Both the position numbers and the translations under genes were made by a program. 64,000 nucleotides of DNA. Origin: Halichondria panicea. Taxonomy: Eukaryota; Porifera; Demospongiae; Suberitida; Halichondriidae. Shown here one piece after another: positions 1 through 13,204 of this stretch (the first letter of the stretch is position 1; each line of letters opens with the position of its first letter). The notes beneath the pieces were generated by a model. That model was not told where the DNA came from, searched no databases, and saw only the letters and a list, made by a program, of their open reading frames with translations. The DNA lies in contig NC_087390.1 of NCBI RefSeq assembly GCF_963675165.1, positions 1 through 64,000 on the forward strand. The letters run 5' to 3'.

Positions 1-1160
1 CTAACCCTAACCCTAACCCTAACCCTAACCCTAACCCTAACCCTACCCCTAACCCTAACCCTAACCCTAACCCTAACCCTAACCCTAACCCTAACCCTAA
101 CCCTAACCCTAACCCTAACCCTAACCCTAACCCTAACCCTAACCCTAACCCTAACCCTAACCCTAACCCTAACCCTAACCCTAACCCTAACCCTAACCCT
201 AACCCTAACCCTAACCCTAACCCTAACCCTAACCCTAACCCTAACCCTAACCCTAACCCTAACCCTAACCCTAACCCTAACCCTAACCCTAACCCTAACC
301 CTAACCCTAACCCTAACCCTAACCCTAACCCTAACCCTAACCCTAACCCTAACCCTAACCCTAACCCTAACCCTAACCCTAACCCTAACCCTAACCCTAA
401 CCCTAACCCTAACCCTAACCCTAACCCTAACCCTAACCCTAACCCTAACCCTAACCCTAACCCTAACCCTAACCCTAACCCTAACCCTAACCCTAACCCT
501 AACCCTAACCCTAACCCTAACCCTAACCCTAACCCTAACCCTAACCCTAACCCTAACCCTAACCCTAACCCTAACCCTAACCCTAACCCTAACCCTAACC
601 CTAACCCTAACCCTAACCCTAACCCTAACCCTAACCCTAACCCTAACCCTAACCCTAACCCTAACCCTAACCCTAACCCTAACCCTAACCCTAACCCTAA
701 CCCTAACCCTAACCCTAACCCTAACCCTAACCCTAACCCTAACCCTAACCCTAACCCTAACCCTAACCCTAACCCTAACCCTAACCCTAACCCTAACCCT
801 AACCCTAACCCTAACCCTAACCCTAACCCTAACCCTAACCCTAACCCTAACCCTAACCCTAACCCTAACCCTAACCCTAACCCTAACCCTAACCCTAACC
901 CTAACCCTAACCCTAACCCTAACCCTAACCCTAACCCTAACCCTAACCCTAACCCTAACCCTAACCCTAACCCTAACCCTAACCCTAACCCTAACCCTAA
1001 CCCTAACCCTAACCCTAACCCTAACCCTAACCCTAACCCTAACCCTAACCCTAACCCTAACCCTAACCCTAACCCTAACCCTAACCCTAACCCTAACCCT
1101 AACCCTAACCCTAACCCTAACCCTAACCCTAACCCTAACCCTAACCCTAACCCTAACCCT
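1..1160. repeat. Telomere, (CCCTAA)n
   Basis: This is an uninterrupted CCCTAA array, the C-rich strand read 5' to 3', as expected at the left end of a chromosome with TTAGGG telomeres. One variant repeat (CCCTACCCCTAA) is visible at about 41-52. The array ends sharply at 1160 and passes straight into a different 31-bp repeat. TTAGGG telomeres are the ancestral animal type but also occur in fungi and protists, so they do not identify the organism. Confidence 0.99.
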
Positions 1161-1431
1161 AGTACTTAACCACAACTCTAGCTGTTGTTAGAGTACTTAA
1201 CCACAACTCTAGCTGTTGTTAGAGTACTTAACCACAACTCTAGCTGTTGTTAGAGTACTTAACCACAACTCTAGCTGTTGTTAGAGTACTTAACCACAAC
1301 TCTAGCTGTTGTTAGAGTACTTAACCACAACTCTAGCTGTTGTTAGAGTACTTAACCACAACTCTAGCTGTTGTTAGAGTACTTAACCACAACTCTAGCT
1401 GTTGTTAGAGTACTTAACCACAACTCTAGCT
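1161..1431. repeat. 31-bp subtelomeric tandem repeat
   Basis: About 8.7 near-identical copies of a 31-bp unit beginning GTACTTAACCACAACTCTAG start at 1162, 1193, 1224 and so on to 1410. Each unit carries short inverted arms (ACAAC...GTTGT and CTCTA...TAGAG), so the array could form a row of small hairpins. It directly joins the telomere. Confidence 0.97.
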
Positions 1432-1920
1432 CAAGTACTTTACCGCACACTCTAGCCAACTTTCCCACCCTCAGCCACGCCCACCCTCCTCCCTTTTTGC
1501 TCACTCTCTTTTATAGCAGATGATGGCAATATTTCAGTACTTATGGTTTCTAAATTCCATAGCATATCTACTTTGGCTTCCTTTGGCTTCCTCTACTGCA
1601 CTGAGGTACTACTTTTACTTTACTTAAAATACAAACTTTTAATAAGCTAAACTACCTTCTGCACTTGTTTTCATAATTGCAAAACAACTTTGACTGACTT
1701 CACTTTTTTTTTCAGCAAACCACTATTAACAAAACAACTTTTTTTTCACTTAAACCAGCAAATACTGCACTAATAAAGCTAACCTACTTTTGTCTTTTCA
1801 TCATCAAGCACTACTTAAGCTTATAAGCAAAACCACTTTTTTCTTTTCTTTTCATGTTTTACTGCACTTTTTTCTTCACTAAAACAAACAATGCACTAAG
1901 CAAAACCACTAATTTATTGT
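1432..1920. other. A+T-rich subtelomeric spacer, no gene seen
   Basis: This stretch is rich in T runs and CACTTTT-like words, with no long open frame and no splice-compatible coding stretch. I see no recognisable element beyond its low complexity. Confidence 0.8.
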
Positions 1921-3229
1921 AAGGCTCCCTGTCAGAAGCTGGCTAAACCAGCAAATGAAATATTGCACACTATTTGCTCTCCCTTTTTGCCTAATGTTTT
2001 TTAGATTAGGGCGTGCAAGGCTCCCCGTCAGAAGCTGGCTAAACCAGCAAATGAAATATTGCACACTATTTAAATACGGGCTCTCCCTTTTTGCCTAATG
2101 TTTTTTAGATTAGGGCGTGCAAGGCTCCCCGTCAGAAGCTGGCTAAACCAGCAAATGAAATATTGCACACTATTTAAATACGGGCTCTCCCTTTTTGCCT
2201 AATGTTTTTTAGATTAGGGCGTGCAAGGCTCCCCGTCAGAAGCTGGCTAAACCAGCAAATGAAATATTGCACACTATTTAAATACGGGCTCTCCCTTTTT
2301 GCCTAATGTTTTTTAGATTAGGGCGTGCAAGGCTCCCCGTCAGAAGCTGGCTAAACCAGCAAATGAAATATTGCACACTATTTAAATACGGGCTCTCCCT
2401 TTTTGCCTAATGTTTTTTAGATTAGGGCGTGCAAGGCTCCCCGTCAGAAGCTGGCTAAACCAGCAAATGAAATATTGCACACTATTTAAATACGGGCTCT
2501 CCCTTTTTGCCTAATGTTTTTTAGATTAGGGCGTGCAAGGCTCCCCGTCAGAAGCTGGCTAAACCAGCAAATGAAATATTGCACACTATTTAAATACGGG
2601 CTCTCCCTTTTTGCCTAATTTTTTTAGATTAGGGCGTGCAAGGCTCCCCGTCAGAAGCTGGCTAAACCAGCAAATGAAATATTGCACACTATTTAAATAC
2701 GGGCTCTCCCTTTTTGCCTAATTTTTTTAGATTAGGGCGTGCAAGGCTCCCCGTCAGAAGCTGGCTAAACCAGCAAATGAAATATTGCACACTATTTAAA
2801 TACGGGCTCTCCCTTTTTGCCTAATTTTTTTAGATTAGGGCGTGCAAGGCTCCCCGTCAGAAGCTGGCTAAACCAGCAAATGAAATATTGCACACTATTT
2901 GCTCTCCCTTTTTGCCTAATTTTTTTTAGATTAGGGCGTGCAAGGCTCCCCGTCAGAAGCTGGCTAAACCAGCAAATGAAATATTGCACACTATTTGCTC
3001 TCCCTTTTTGCCTAATTTTTTTTAGATTAGGGCGTGCAAGGCTCCCCGTCAGAAGCTGGCTAAACCAGCAAATGAAATATTGCACACTATTTGCTCTCCC
3101 TTTTTGCCTAATTTTTTTTAGATTAGGGCGTGCAAGGCTCCCCGTCAGAAGCTGGCTAAACCAGCAAATGAAATATTGCACACTATTTAAACACGGGCTT
3201 GCCTAATTTTTTTAGATAGCAGGCAAAAC
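1921..3229. repeat. 96-104 bp subtelomeric tandem array (13 copies)
   Basis: Thirteen head-to-tail monomers start at AAGGCTCCCCGTCAGAAGC (first at 1921, then 2017, 2121, 2225 and so on to 3134). Period is 104 bp in the left part, 103 bp in the middle and 96 bp at both ends. The difference is the presence or absence of a TAAATACGG segment and the length of a T run. Every monomer contains TTAGATTAGGG, and so a TTAGGG hexamer on the plus strand. Where the period is 96 bp (32 codons) the array stays open in two frames, giving spurious 129-codon frames on both strands. I do not regard these as genes. Confidence 0.97.
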
Positions 3230-4224
3230 CAGCAAATAAATTATTGCACACTATAATGATGCTAGTCATCTTAATTGTATGTACAGCATGATATGTTTTA
3301 CCTCCTTCTTTTTTAATTGTCTCGAATGAGCAAAAACATAATCACACTATTTACGACTAACGTTTGGCCTGGAGTCTCCTCTTGATACTTGGTGTTTCTT
3401 GATACTTGGCGTCTTTGATGTCTCTTAATATTCTGATGCTCTTGTCTGTAAGAAAAAAAATACTGATTTAACTTAAGAATTTTATTTACCTAAAAAAAAG
3501 TGTTGAGCTGTTTTTGAACTTAATACACGCGCCAGGAGAAGAATCGAGGCTAATTACTACCAGTCTCGATTTCAGGCCGCGACAAAAAATAAAAAGCTGC
3601 CATAGCAGGCGGCTTACATACACACAAGCTACAAGCTAAAGCCAGCGCTCAGCTGTAGGAGGCTTGAAGCTGACATTGGGAAGCTGACATTGGTAGGATT
3701 GAAGCTGGTAGGCAGCTATACCAACACTTAGACACTGACCTGACACAAGCTACTTCGATCAGGCAATTAAGCTAACACAAAGCCAGTGCTAGCTAACACA
3801 AAGCTCTACAAACCTTATAGCTTGGAGCAGTACTGGGTTAGGTAGAGGAGATCTGATGGACATAGAGGCTGCTGGGTTCCTCAGTAGAGTATAGAGAAGG
3901 TAGAAGAGAACTTGAGGTAGAGCAGAGGTAGAAGAGGCTGAATAATGAGCTAGACTGCTGGGTTGCTAGTTAAACTAAAATCGTTCTCACTAAGGTTTCT
4001 CCAGCATTACCTTACATGGTAGTACATCACATTCCATATTACAGAGTCTTGGCAAGGTTTCTCCAGCATTACCTTACTTGGTAGTACATTACATTCCATA
4101 TTACAAGAGTTTAAAGGTTCATAACTGTCAACACATTCAGATGACTAATAAAGATTAATGTACTAAATTGCTGTATAAATCATTGAAATTGCGGCACAAG
4201 TTCATAATGAATTAGCATACACTC
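3230..4224. other. Unique subtelomeric spacer with a short direct repeat
   Basis: No gene is visible. Two copies of a segment of about 52 bp beginning AAGGTTTCTCCAGCATTACC lie at 3992 and 4054 (period 62). The region 3600-3960 is rich in AGCT and GAAGCTG words but has no clean tandem period. Confidence 0.75.
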
Positions 4225-7200
4225 GCTTTGGTTGTTCCAACCTAATTACTGTACACCCCTAGAGAGTACAGAACAAGGTAAACAGTGAACAGTAAGGTAT
4301 CATGTCTCAGAACAACATAGAAGGACATGTGGCATGCTCGGTACGATCATGTAGCTATTCTGCTGTCCAATCACCAGTAAGTGTCATTGCGCCCTCTGTT
4401 CCGATTTATAAATCCCAGGGTCACAGCTAGTCCCTAAGGCAGGGCCTAGCACAGGCTCTACATCACCCTGAGGCATGATCCCAACTGTACAAAGCTCTAA
4501 TCAGTACTAACCTGGATACAAAGATAATGGGCCACCTGCCATGCACACAAGCTCAAAGCTATTTTATAATTAACACACAGTAACTTACCCACTGGAATAG
4601 GTAGCACTCAATGGAGGTTTCCTCCTGTTCAGATGATGGAGTGGTTGGTTGATCCATTGTATGGTGGTACTCCCTCCGTTGCACATGAAGAGAGAGAGAG
4701 GGATAGAATAGTCACCCATACACCACACAGCTACAAGCATAAGCACAGCATACACTCGCCTTGGTTGTACCACCCTAATTACTGTACACCCCTAGAGAGT
4801 ACAGAACAAGGTAAACAGTAAACAGTTAGGTATCATGTCTCAGAACAATATAGAACCTGTGCCAGGACATGTGGCATGCTCGGTACGATCGGGTCATGAC
4901 AACGTAGCTATTCTGCCTCATTCCTGTCCAATCACCAGTAAGTGTCATTGCGCCCCCACTGGGCAGTATTGCTCTGTTCCGATTTCTAAATCCCATGCCT
5001 TCAGGGCTACCGATACCGCAACGCGATGGCAGGATCCCAAAAGCAAGGAATCTAGAAATCGAACAGAGGCTATACTGTCAAGTTTTCCCAAAGGTAAGGA
5101 TCGCTCAAGACGCTTGACTTGCTGATCATACAACAGGTCAACAGGGTCACAGCTAGTCCCTAAGGCAGGGCCTAGCACAGGCTCTACATCACCCTGAGGC
5201 ATGATCCCAACTGTACAAAGCTCTAATCAGTACTAACCTAGATACAAACCTAGATACAAAGATAATGGACCACCTGCCATGCACACAAGCTCAAAGTTAT
5301 TTTATAATTAACCTTACCCACTGGAATAGTCAATGGAGGTCTCCTCCTGTTCAAGTGGCAGGATGATGGAGTGGTTGGTTGGTCCATTCTATGTGGTACT
5401 CCCTCCGTTGCACATGAAGAGAGAGAGAGAGGGATAGAATAGTCACCCATACACCACACAGCTACAAGCATAAGCACAGCATACACTCGTACCACCCTAA
5501 TTACTGTACACCAGTACAGAACAAGGTAAACAGTAAACAGTTAGGTATCATGTCTCAGAACAATATAAATCCTGTGCCAGGACATGTGGCATGCTCGGTA
5601 CGATCGGGTCATGACAACGTAGCTATTCTGTTTCATTCCTGTCCAATCACCAGTAAGTGTCATTGCGCCCCCACTGGGCAGTATTGCTCTGTTCCGATTT
5701 CTAAATCCCCTGCCTTCAGGGCTACCGATACCGCAACGCGATGGCAGGATCCCAAAAGCAAGGAATCTAGAAATCAAACAGAGGCTATACTGTCAAGTTT
5801 TCCCAAAGGTAAGGATCGCTCAAGACGCTCGACTTGCTGATCATACAACAGGTCAACAGGGTCACAGCTAGTCCCTAAGGCAGGGCCTAGCATAGGCTCT
5901 ACATCACCCTGAGGCATGATCCCAACTGTACAAAGCTCTAATCAGTACTAACCTAGATACAAAGATAATGGGGCACCTGCCATGCACACAAGCTCAAAGT
6001 TATTTTATAATTAACCTTACCCACTGGAATAGGTAGCACTCAATGGAGGTCTCCTCCTGTTCAAGTGGCAGGATGATGGAGTGGTTGGTTGGTCCATTCT
6101 ATGGTGGTACTCCCTCCGTTGCACATGAAGAGAGAGAGAGAGGGATAGAATAGTCACCCATACACCACACAGCTACAAGCATAAGCACAGCATACACTCG
6201 TACCACCCTAATTACTGTACACCCCTAGAGAGTACAGAACAAGGTAAACAGTAAACCCTAAGGCAGGGCCTAGCACAGGCTCTACATCACTCTGAGGCAT
6301 GATCCCAACTGTACAAAGCTCTAATCAGTACTAACATAGATACAAAGATAATGGGCCACCTGCCATTATTTTATAATTAACACACAGTAACTTACCCACT
6401 GGAATAGGTAGGAGGTCTCCTCCTGTTCAAGTGGCAGGATGATGGAGTGGTTGGTTGGTCCATTCTATGGTGGTACTACCTCCGTTGCACATGAAGAGAG
6501 AGAGAGGGATAGAATAGTCACCCATACACCACACAGCTACAAGCATAAGCACTCGTACCACCCTAATCACTGTACACCCCTAGAGAGTACAGAACAAGGT
6601 AAACAGTGAACAGTTAGGTATCATGTCTCAGAACAACATAGAACCTGTGCCAGGACATGTGGCATGCTCGGTACGATCGGGTCATGACAACGTAGCTATC
6701 CTGTATCATTCCTGTCCAATCACCAGTAAGTGTCATTGCACCCCCACTGGGCAGTATTGCTCTGTTCCGATTTCTAAATCCCATGCCTTCAGGGCTACCG
6801 ATACTGCAACGCGATGGCAGGATCCCAAAAGCAAGGAATCTAGAAATCGAACAGAGGCTATACTGTCAAGTTTTCCCAAAGGTAAGGATCGCTCAAGACG
6901 CTCGACTTGCTGATCATACAACAGGTCAACAGGATCACAGCTAGTCCCTAAGGCAGGGCCTAGCACAGGCTCTACATCACCCTGAGGCAAGCTCTAATCA
7001 GTACTAACCTAGATACAAAGCCACCTGCCATGCACACAAGCTCAAAGTTATTTTATAATTAACACACAGTAACTTACCCACTGGAATAGGTAGCACTCAA
7101 TGGAGGTCTCCTCCTGTTCAAGTGGCAGGAGTGGTTGGTTGGTCCATTCTATGGTGGTACTCCCTCCATTGCACATGAAGAGAGAGAGAGAGAGGGATAG

Positions 7201-8690
7201 AATAGTCACCCATACACCACACAGCTACAAGCATAAGCACAGCATACACCCTAATTACTGTACACCCCTAGAGAGTACAGAACAAGGTAAACAGTGAACA
7301 GTTAGGTATCATGTCTCAGAACAACATAGAATCTGTGCCAGGACATGTGGCATGCTCGGTACGATCGGGTCATGACAACGTAGCTATTCTGCATCATTCC
7401 TGTCCAATCACCAGTAAGTGTCATTGCGCCCCCACTGGGCAGTATTGCTCTGTTCCGATTTCTAAATCCCATGCCTTCAGGGCTACCGATACCGCAACGC
7501 GATGGCAGGATCCCAAAAGCAAGGAATCTAGAAATCGAACAGAGGCTATACTGTCAAGTTTTCCCAAAGGTAAGGATCGCTCAAGACGCTCGACTTGCTG
7601 ATCATACAACAGGTCAACAGGGTCACAGCTAGTCCCTAAGGCAGGGCCTAGCACAGGCTCTACATCACTCTGAGGCATGATCCCAACTGTACAAAGCTCT
7701 AATCAGTACTAACCTAGATACAAAGATAATGGGCCACCTGCCATGCACACAAGCTCAAAGTTATTTTATAATTAACACACAGTAACTTACCCACTGGAAT
7801 AGGTAGGAGGTCTCCTCCTGTTCAAGTGGCAGGATGATGGAGTGGTTGGTTGGTCCATTCTATGGTGGTACTCCCTCCGTTGCACATGAAGAGAGAGAGA
7901 GGGATAGAATAGTCACCCATACACCACACAGCATACACTCGCCTTGGTGGTTGTACCACCCTAATTACTGTACACCCCTAGAGAGTACAGAACAAGGTAA
8001 ACAGTAAACAGTTAGGTATCATGTCTCAGAACAACATAGAACCTGTGCCAGGACATGTGGCATGCTCGGTACGATCGGGTCATGACAACGTAGCTATTCT
8101 GCCTCATTCCTGTCCAATCACCATTAAGTATCATTGCGCCCCCACTGGGCAGTATTGCTCTGTTCCGATTTCTAAATCCCATGCCTTCAGGGCTACCGAT
8201 ACCGCAACGCGATGGCAGAATCCCAAAAACAAGGAATCTAGAAATCGAACAGAGGCTATACTGTCAAGTTTTCCCAAAGGTAAGGATCGCTCAAGACGCT
8301 CGACTTGCTGATCATACAACAGGTCAACAGAGTCACAGCTAGTCCCTAAGGCAGGGCCTAGCACAGGCTCTACATCACCCTGAGGCATGATCCCAACTGT
8401 ACAACGCTCTAATCAGTACTAACCTAGATACAAAGATAATCCATGCACACAAGCTCAAAGCTATTTAATAATAATATTAACACACAGTAACTTACCCACT
8501 GGAATAGGTAGCACTCTCTCCTCCTGTTCAAGTGGCAGGATGATGGAGTGGTTGGTTGGTCCATTGTATGGTGGTACTCCCTCCGTTGCAGAGAGAGGGA
8601 TAGAGTAGCCATCATGCTGCCATACACGTACACAGCTACAAGCATATTTAAAGCGCAGCACTCATAGTAAGTGGGCGGGGCTATTCTTTG
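4225..8690. repeat. Subtelomeric array of ~0.7 kb units (C array)
   Basis: Six to seven direct copies of a complex unit of 690-715 bp are present. The landmark ATGTCTCAGAACAA falls at about 4302, 4835, 5550, 6623, 7311 and 8021. The first unit has a deletion of about 180 bp. A further copy near 6240-6600 lacks the ATG portion. Intact units carry a plus-strand frame of 96 codons (MSQNNIEPVPGHVACS..., ending RSTC) and an antisense frame of 85 codons, with only a few substitutions between units. Unit parts include a GA microsatellite and a potential splice donor AAAG|GTAAGG. A displaced partial copy lies at 14197-14780. I do not recognise the protein and leave coding status open. Confidence 0.93.
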
Positions 8691-8864
8691 GGACAAAGGG
8701 CGACTCATTCATGAGACTACTATATCATTTGCAGGCATGCATGTGGGACAAAGGACGACTCATTCATGAGACTACTATCATGCAGGCATGCATGATTCCA
8801 CTATAATTAATGATTAATTAATGGCAAAATTATTTTTATTATATTAATGGCAAAAATGCAGTTA

Positions 8865-11800
8865 GGTGTCTATTATTGTGTGTCAGTCTCTTAGTTGTCC
8901 TGCGAGTGTCCATAATTATTCAATCCATGGGCAAGGGAGGGCAGCAAATTGTATCATGATCGTAATAAAAAGGCGTATTACATGGTATAGTAGAGTCTGT
9001 CCCAGGTGGTGTGCTGTCCTAGCTGGTAGTAGGTAGGTCTTGTAGTGTTGGTTAGTTGGTGATGCTGGCTCTTAGTAGAACTTGCTGCTCCCTCCGACTA
9101 GGTGTGGGGATAAAGACACGGATGATGTGTGTACTGTACACAAAAACACAGCATGTACGACACAATGCATGGGTGGAGGTGTGGTCAAGAGGGTTACCAT
9201 GTATGGGGGTGTGACCACATATCAGTACAGTGAGTGGGGGTGTGGCCCCATATATACAGGATGTGCAGGTACAATGTGTGGATAGAGGTGTGGTCTGCAC
9301 TGATAATAATGAAGTGATTCCATATGACCAGGTGAAAAACATAAAACAACCAAACCGACAATAATACTAGACTATAGAATGAACTAAGAATGAACTAATT
9401 AAGAATAAGCTTAGCCTGCGTAAGCAAGTTGAAGGAAGAAGCTGAGCAGAACAGAAACCGATCCAAACAGTGGCATACATTAATTTAGTGTAATAATTAT
9501 ACAGAATAACTTCTCCTGCATTGGTCCATCAGAGCAGTGGAGCCATCATCAGATCATTGCCACCATGGGAGTCCTCTCTATACAAACTTACAACACACTT
9601 CATGTAATATAAATGGAAGAAACTCCCACGCACCATGCAAAGCTATGGTTTCCTGGCATTGAAATATGAACAACTATACAACATTTCTCGAGGGCTCAAA
9701 TAACGAACTTTTACGCTACACAGTAGTAGAGGTCAATGCATAAGTGGAGTTAACTACCTAATGCTGGTACAATAATAAAATACAACTTCTTAAGCCAAGA
9801 GTAGAAGAAATGTTTTAAACTGGCTAGTCAATTGCATCTGACCCAAAACAGAGAGTACCGTACAATAATTATTAGACTATACCTTGTGTGGCCGACTCCC
9901 TCTGTTTAGAGTAGCCTTTCCTGTCAGAAAATAACATACACTGCCTGCAGATTGAGTGATGAAGAAAGGGGAGCTCAAGATGCTACTCTACAGTCAATTA
10001 CTGATAATGTTGCGAAATGTACAAGCAACAGAATATTCGTACATGATACAGTAACTGGACCTTTGGTGTCTATTATTGTGTGTCAGTCTCTTAGTTGTCC
10101 TGCGAGTGTCCATAATCATTCAATCCATGGGTGAGGGAGGGCAGCAAATTGTATCATGATCGTAATACAAAGGCGTATTAAGTCCCGGGTGGTGTGCTGT
10201 CCTAGCTGGTAGTAGGTAGGTCTTGTAGTGTGTTGGTTAGTTGGTGATACTGGCTCTTAGTAGAACTTGCTGTCCCTCCGACTAGGTGTGGGGATAAAGA
10301 CACGGATGATGTGTGTACTGTACATAAAAACACAGCATGTACGACACAATGCATGGGTTGGGGTGTGGTCAAGAGGGTTACCATGTATGGGGGTGTGACC
10401 ACATATCAGTACAGTGAGTGGGGGTGTGGCCCCATATATACAGGATGTGCAGGTACAATGTGTGGATAGAGGTGTGGTCTGCACTGATAATAATGAAGTG
10501 ATTCCATATGACCAGGTGAAAAACATAAAACAACCAAACCGACAATAATACTAGACTATAGAATGAACTAAGAATGAACTAATTAAGAATAAGCTTAGCC
10601 TGCGTAAGCAAGTTGGAGGAAGAAGCTGAGCAGAACAGAAACCGATCCAAACAGTGGCATACATTAATTTAGTGTAATAATTATACAGAATAACTTCTCC
10701 TGCATTGGTCCATCAGAGCAGTGGAGCCATCATCAGACCATGGGTCTGTACAAACTTACAACACACTTCACACTTCATGTAATAAAAATAGAAGACACTC
10801 CCACGCACCATGCAAAGCTATGGTTTCCTGGCATTGAAATGAGAACAACTATACAGCATTTCTCGAGGGCTCAAATAATGAACTTTCCCGCTACACAGTA
10901 GTAGAGGTCAATGCATAAGTGGAGTTAACTACCTAATGCTGGTACAATAATAAAATACAATTTCTTAAGCCAAGAGTAGAAGAAATGTTTTAAACTGGCT
11001 AGTGATTGAAGGCAATTGCATCTGACCCTAAGTACCGTACAATAATTATTAGACTATACCTTGTGTGGCCGACTCCCTCTGTTTAGAGTAGCCTTTCCTG
11101 TCAGAAAATCACATACACTGCCTGCATTGAGTGATGAAGAAAGGGGAGCTACTCTACAGTCAATTACTGATAATGTTACGAAATGTACAAGCAACAGAAT
11201 ATTCGTACATGATACAGTAACTGGCCCTTTGGTGTCTATTATTGTGTGTCAGTCTCGTCCATAATTATTCAATCCATGGGCGAGGGAGGGCAGCAAATTG
11301 TATCATGATCGTAATACAAAGGCGTATTACATGGTATAGTAAGAGTCTGTCCTGGGTGGTGTGCTGTCCTAGCTGGTAGTAGGTAGGTCTTGTAGTGTTG
11401 GTTAGTTGGTGATGCTGGCTCTTAGTAGAACTTGCTGTCCCTCCGACTAGGTGTGGGGATAAAGACACGGATGATGTGTGTACTGTACACAAAAACACAG
11501 CATGTACGACACAATGCATGAGTGGAGGTGTGGTCAAGAGGGTTACCATGTATGGGGGTGTGACCACATATCAGTACAGTGAGTGGGGGTGTGGCCCCAT
11601 ATATACAGGATGTGCAGGTACAATGTGTGGATAGAGGTGCGGTCTGCACTGTATAAAAATTAATGAAGTGATTCCGTATGACCAGGTGAAAAACATAAAA
11701 CAACCAAACCGACAATAATACTAGACTATAGAATGAACTAATTAAGAATAAGCTTAGCCTGCGTAAGCAAGTTGGAGGAAGAAGCTGAGCAGAACAGAAA

Positions 11801-12410
11801 CCGATCCAAACAGTGGCATACATTAATTTAGTGTAATAATTATACAGAATAACTTCTCCTGCATTGGTCCATCAGAGCAGTGGAGCCATCATCAGATCAT
11901 TGCCATACATTCATTGCCACCATGGGAGTCCTCTCTGTACAAACTTACAACACACTTCACACTTCATGTAATATAAATGGAAGACACTCCCACGCACCAT
12001 GCAAAGCTATTGGTTTCCCTGGCATTGAAACGTGAACAACTATACAACATTTCTCAAGGGCTCAAATAACAAAATTTCCCGCTACACGGTTAATGCTGGT
12101 ACACAATCAATTTCTTAAGGCAGAGTAGAAGAAATGTTTTAACTGGCTATAGTGATTGAAGGCAATTGCATCTGACCCAAAACAGAGAAGATCATCTAAG
12201 TACCGTACAATAATTATTAGACTATACCTTGTGTGGCCGACTCCCTCTGTTTAGAGTAGCCTTCCCTGTCAGAAAATCACATACACTGCCTGCAGATTGA
12301 GTGATGAAGAAAGGGGAGCTCAAGATGCTACTCTACAGTCCATTACTGATAATGCTACAAAATGTACAAGCAACAGAATATTTATACGTGATACAGTAAC
12401 TGGCCCTTTG
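8865..12410. repeat. Subtelomeric array of three 1.2 kb units (D array)
   Basis: Three direct copies begin at GGTGTCTATTATTGTGTGTC (8865, 10065 and 11231; periods 1200 and 1166), and the last ends near the third GTAACTGGCCCTTT at about 12410. Copies differ by small indels and a few percent substitution. Minus-strand open frames of 66-133 codons recur in each unit but begin and end at different places, have low-complexity His/Thr/Pro composition and match nothing I know, so I treat them as non-coding. The spacer 8691-8864 holds two copies of a segment of about 50 bp beginning GGGACAAAGG. Confidence 0.93.
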
Positions 12411-13204
12411 CCTCTCATGCAGAGGTGTCCAGTCCATCCCCGGCCTACTCAGAGCCAATAGCCAATAACAGATCATCTCCTCCTCAGAAAGCCGGCCTGG
12501 AACACATTCAGTACCCAATGAATCATTACAATATGAAATACAGCAGATAATTGCATAATTATAGTGATGTAACTAATGGCTTGGAGATCTATATAATCCT
12601 GTGCTCATTAAAGGGGCTGAATACCAGAAGATAGTACACTACATCACTTACATAATTATTATACTGACCCTTTCCTGTCGTATCTTGTAGTGCTCTTATA
12701 TATACGTACGTCAGCAGCCATTCAGTGATAAAAATTAAGAGTGGGGCGTCCCCCATAAAAGATGAAATGACAATAAAATTATGAGAGTGATTGAATGCTG
12801 AATCCTGTGCTGTGCAGCGTTGAGTAGTTATCTGTGAGTAAGACATGAGAGAACAATATAAGGACAGTATACACAGAGCTACTTTAACACAAGGCTGTCA
12901 CTATTAATATCCAACTACCACCTTGCTAGCTATAGCGCTCACCAAAAGGTGACCGACGTACAAGGAGACAGCCGGCAGGGTACACCTTGTCTTGCTCTCT
13001 CTTTGTCTCGTGGCTGCAAATAACATGTGCTCATCATGACATGCGCACTGAAGGCCTTGTGAAGAACATACCAGCCCCACCCACTAATTCTGCAAGAACA
13101 TACCAGCCCCACCCACTATTTCTGCAAGCTAACAGGTGTATTTTGTTGACAATAATAATTAATTATTATCATTATGAGGAGACAATTGCAACAGGATAGA
13201 GATA
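12411..13204. other. Unique spacer between subtelomeric arrays and first gene
   Basis: No convincing exon is present. Short minus-strand frames of 61-85 codons are not supported by splice sites or recognisable motifs. A direct repeat, AACATACCAGCCCCACCCAC, occurs twice near 13067-13118. The right edge holds the last exon of the ING-type gene. Confidence 0.7.

Noticed and set aside
2792-3206. 129-codon open frames on both strands in the ~100-bp array
   Set aside because: They exist only because the local period is 96 bp, a multiple of three. Identical peptide repeats on both strands and loss in the 103-104 bp part argue against coding.
4835-8388. Treating the 96- and 85-codon overlapping frames as two confirmed genes
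   Set aside because: Conservation is explained by recent tandem homogenisation, and no family is recognised. Left as a hypothesis in the findings.
9052-11823. Recurring minus-strand frames in the 1.2-kb subtelomeric units (MFFTWSYGITSLL...)
   Set aside because: Their lengths differ between copies, starts and stops shift with indels, and no motif or splice support is visible.
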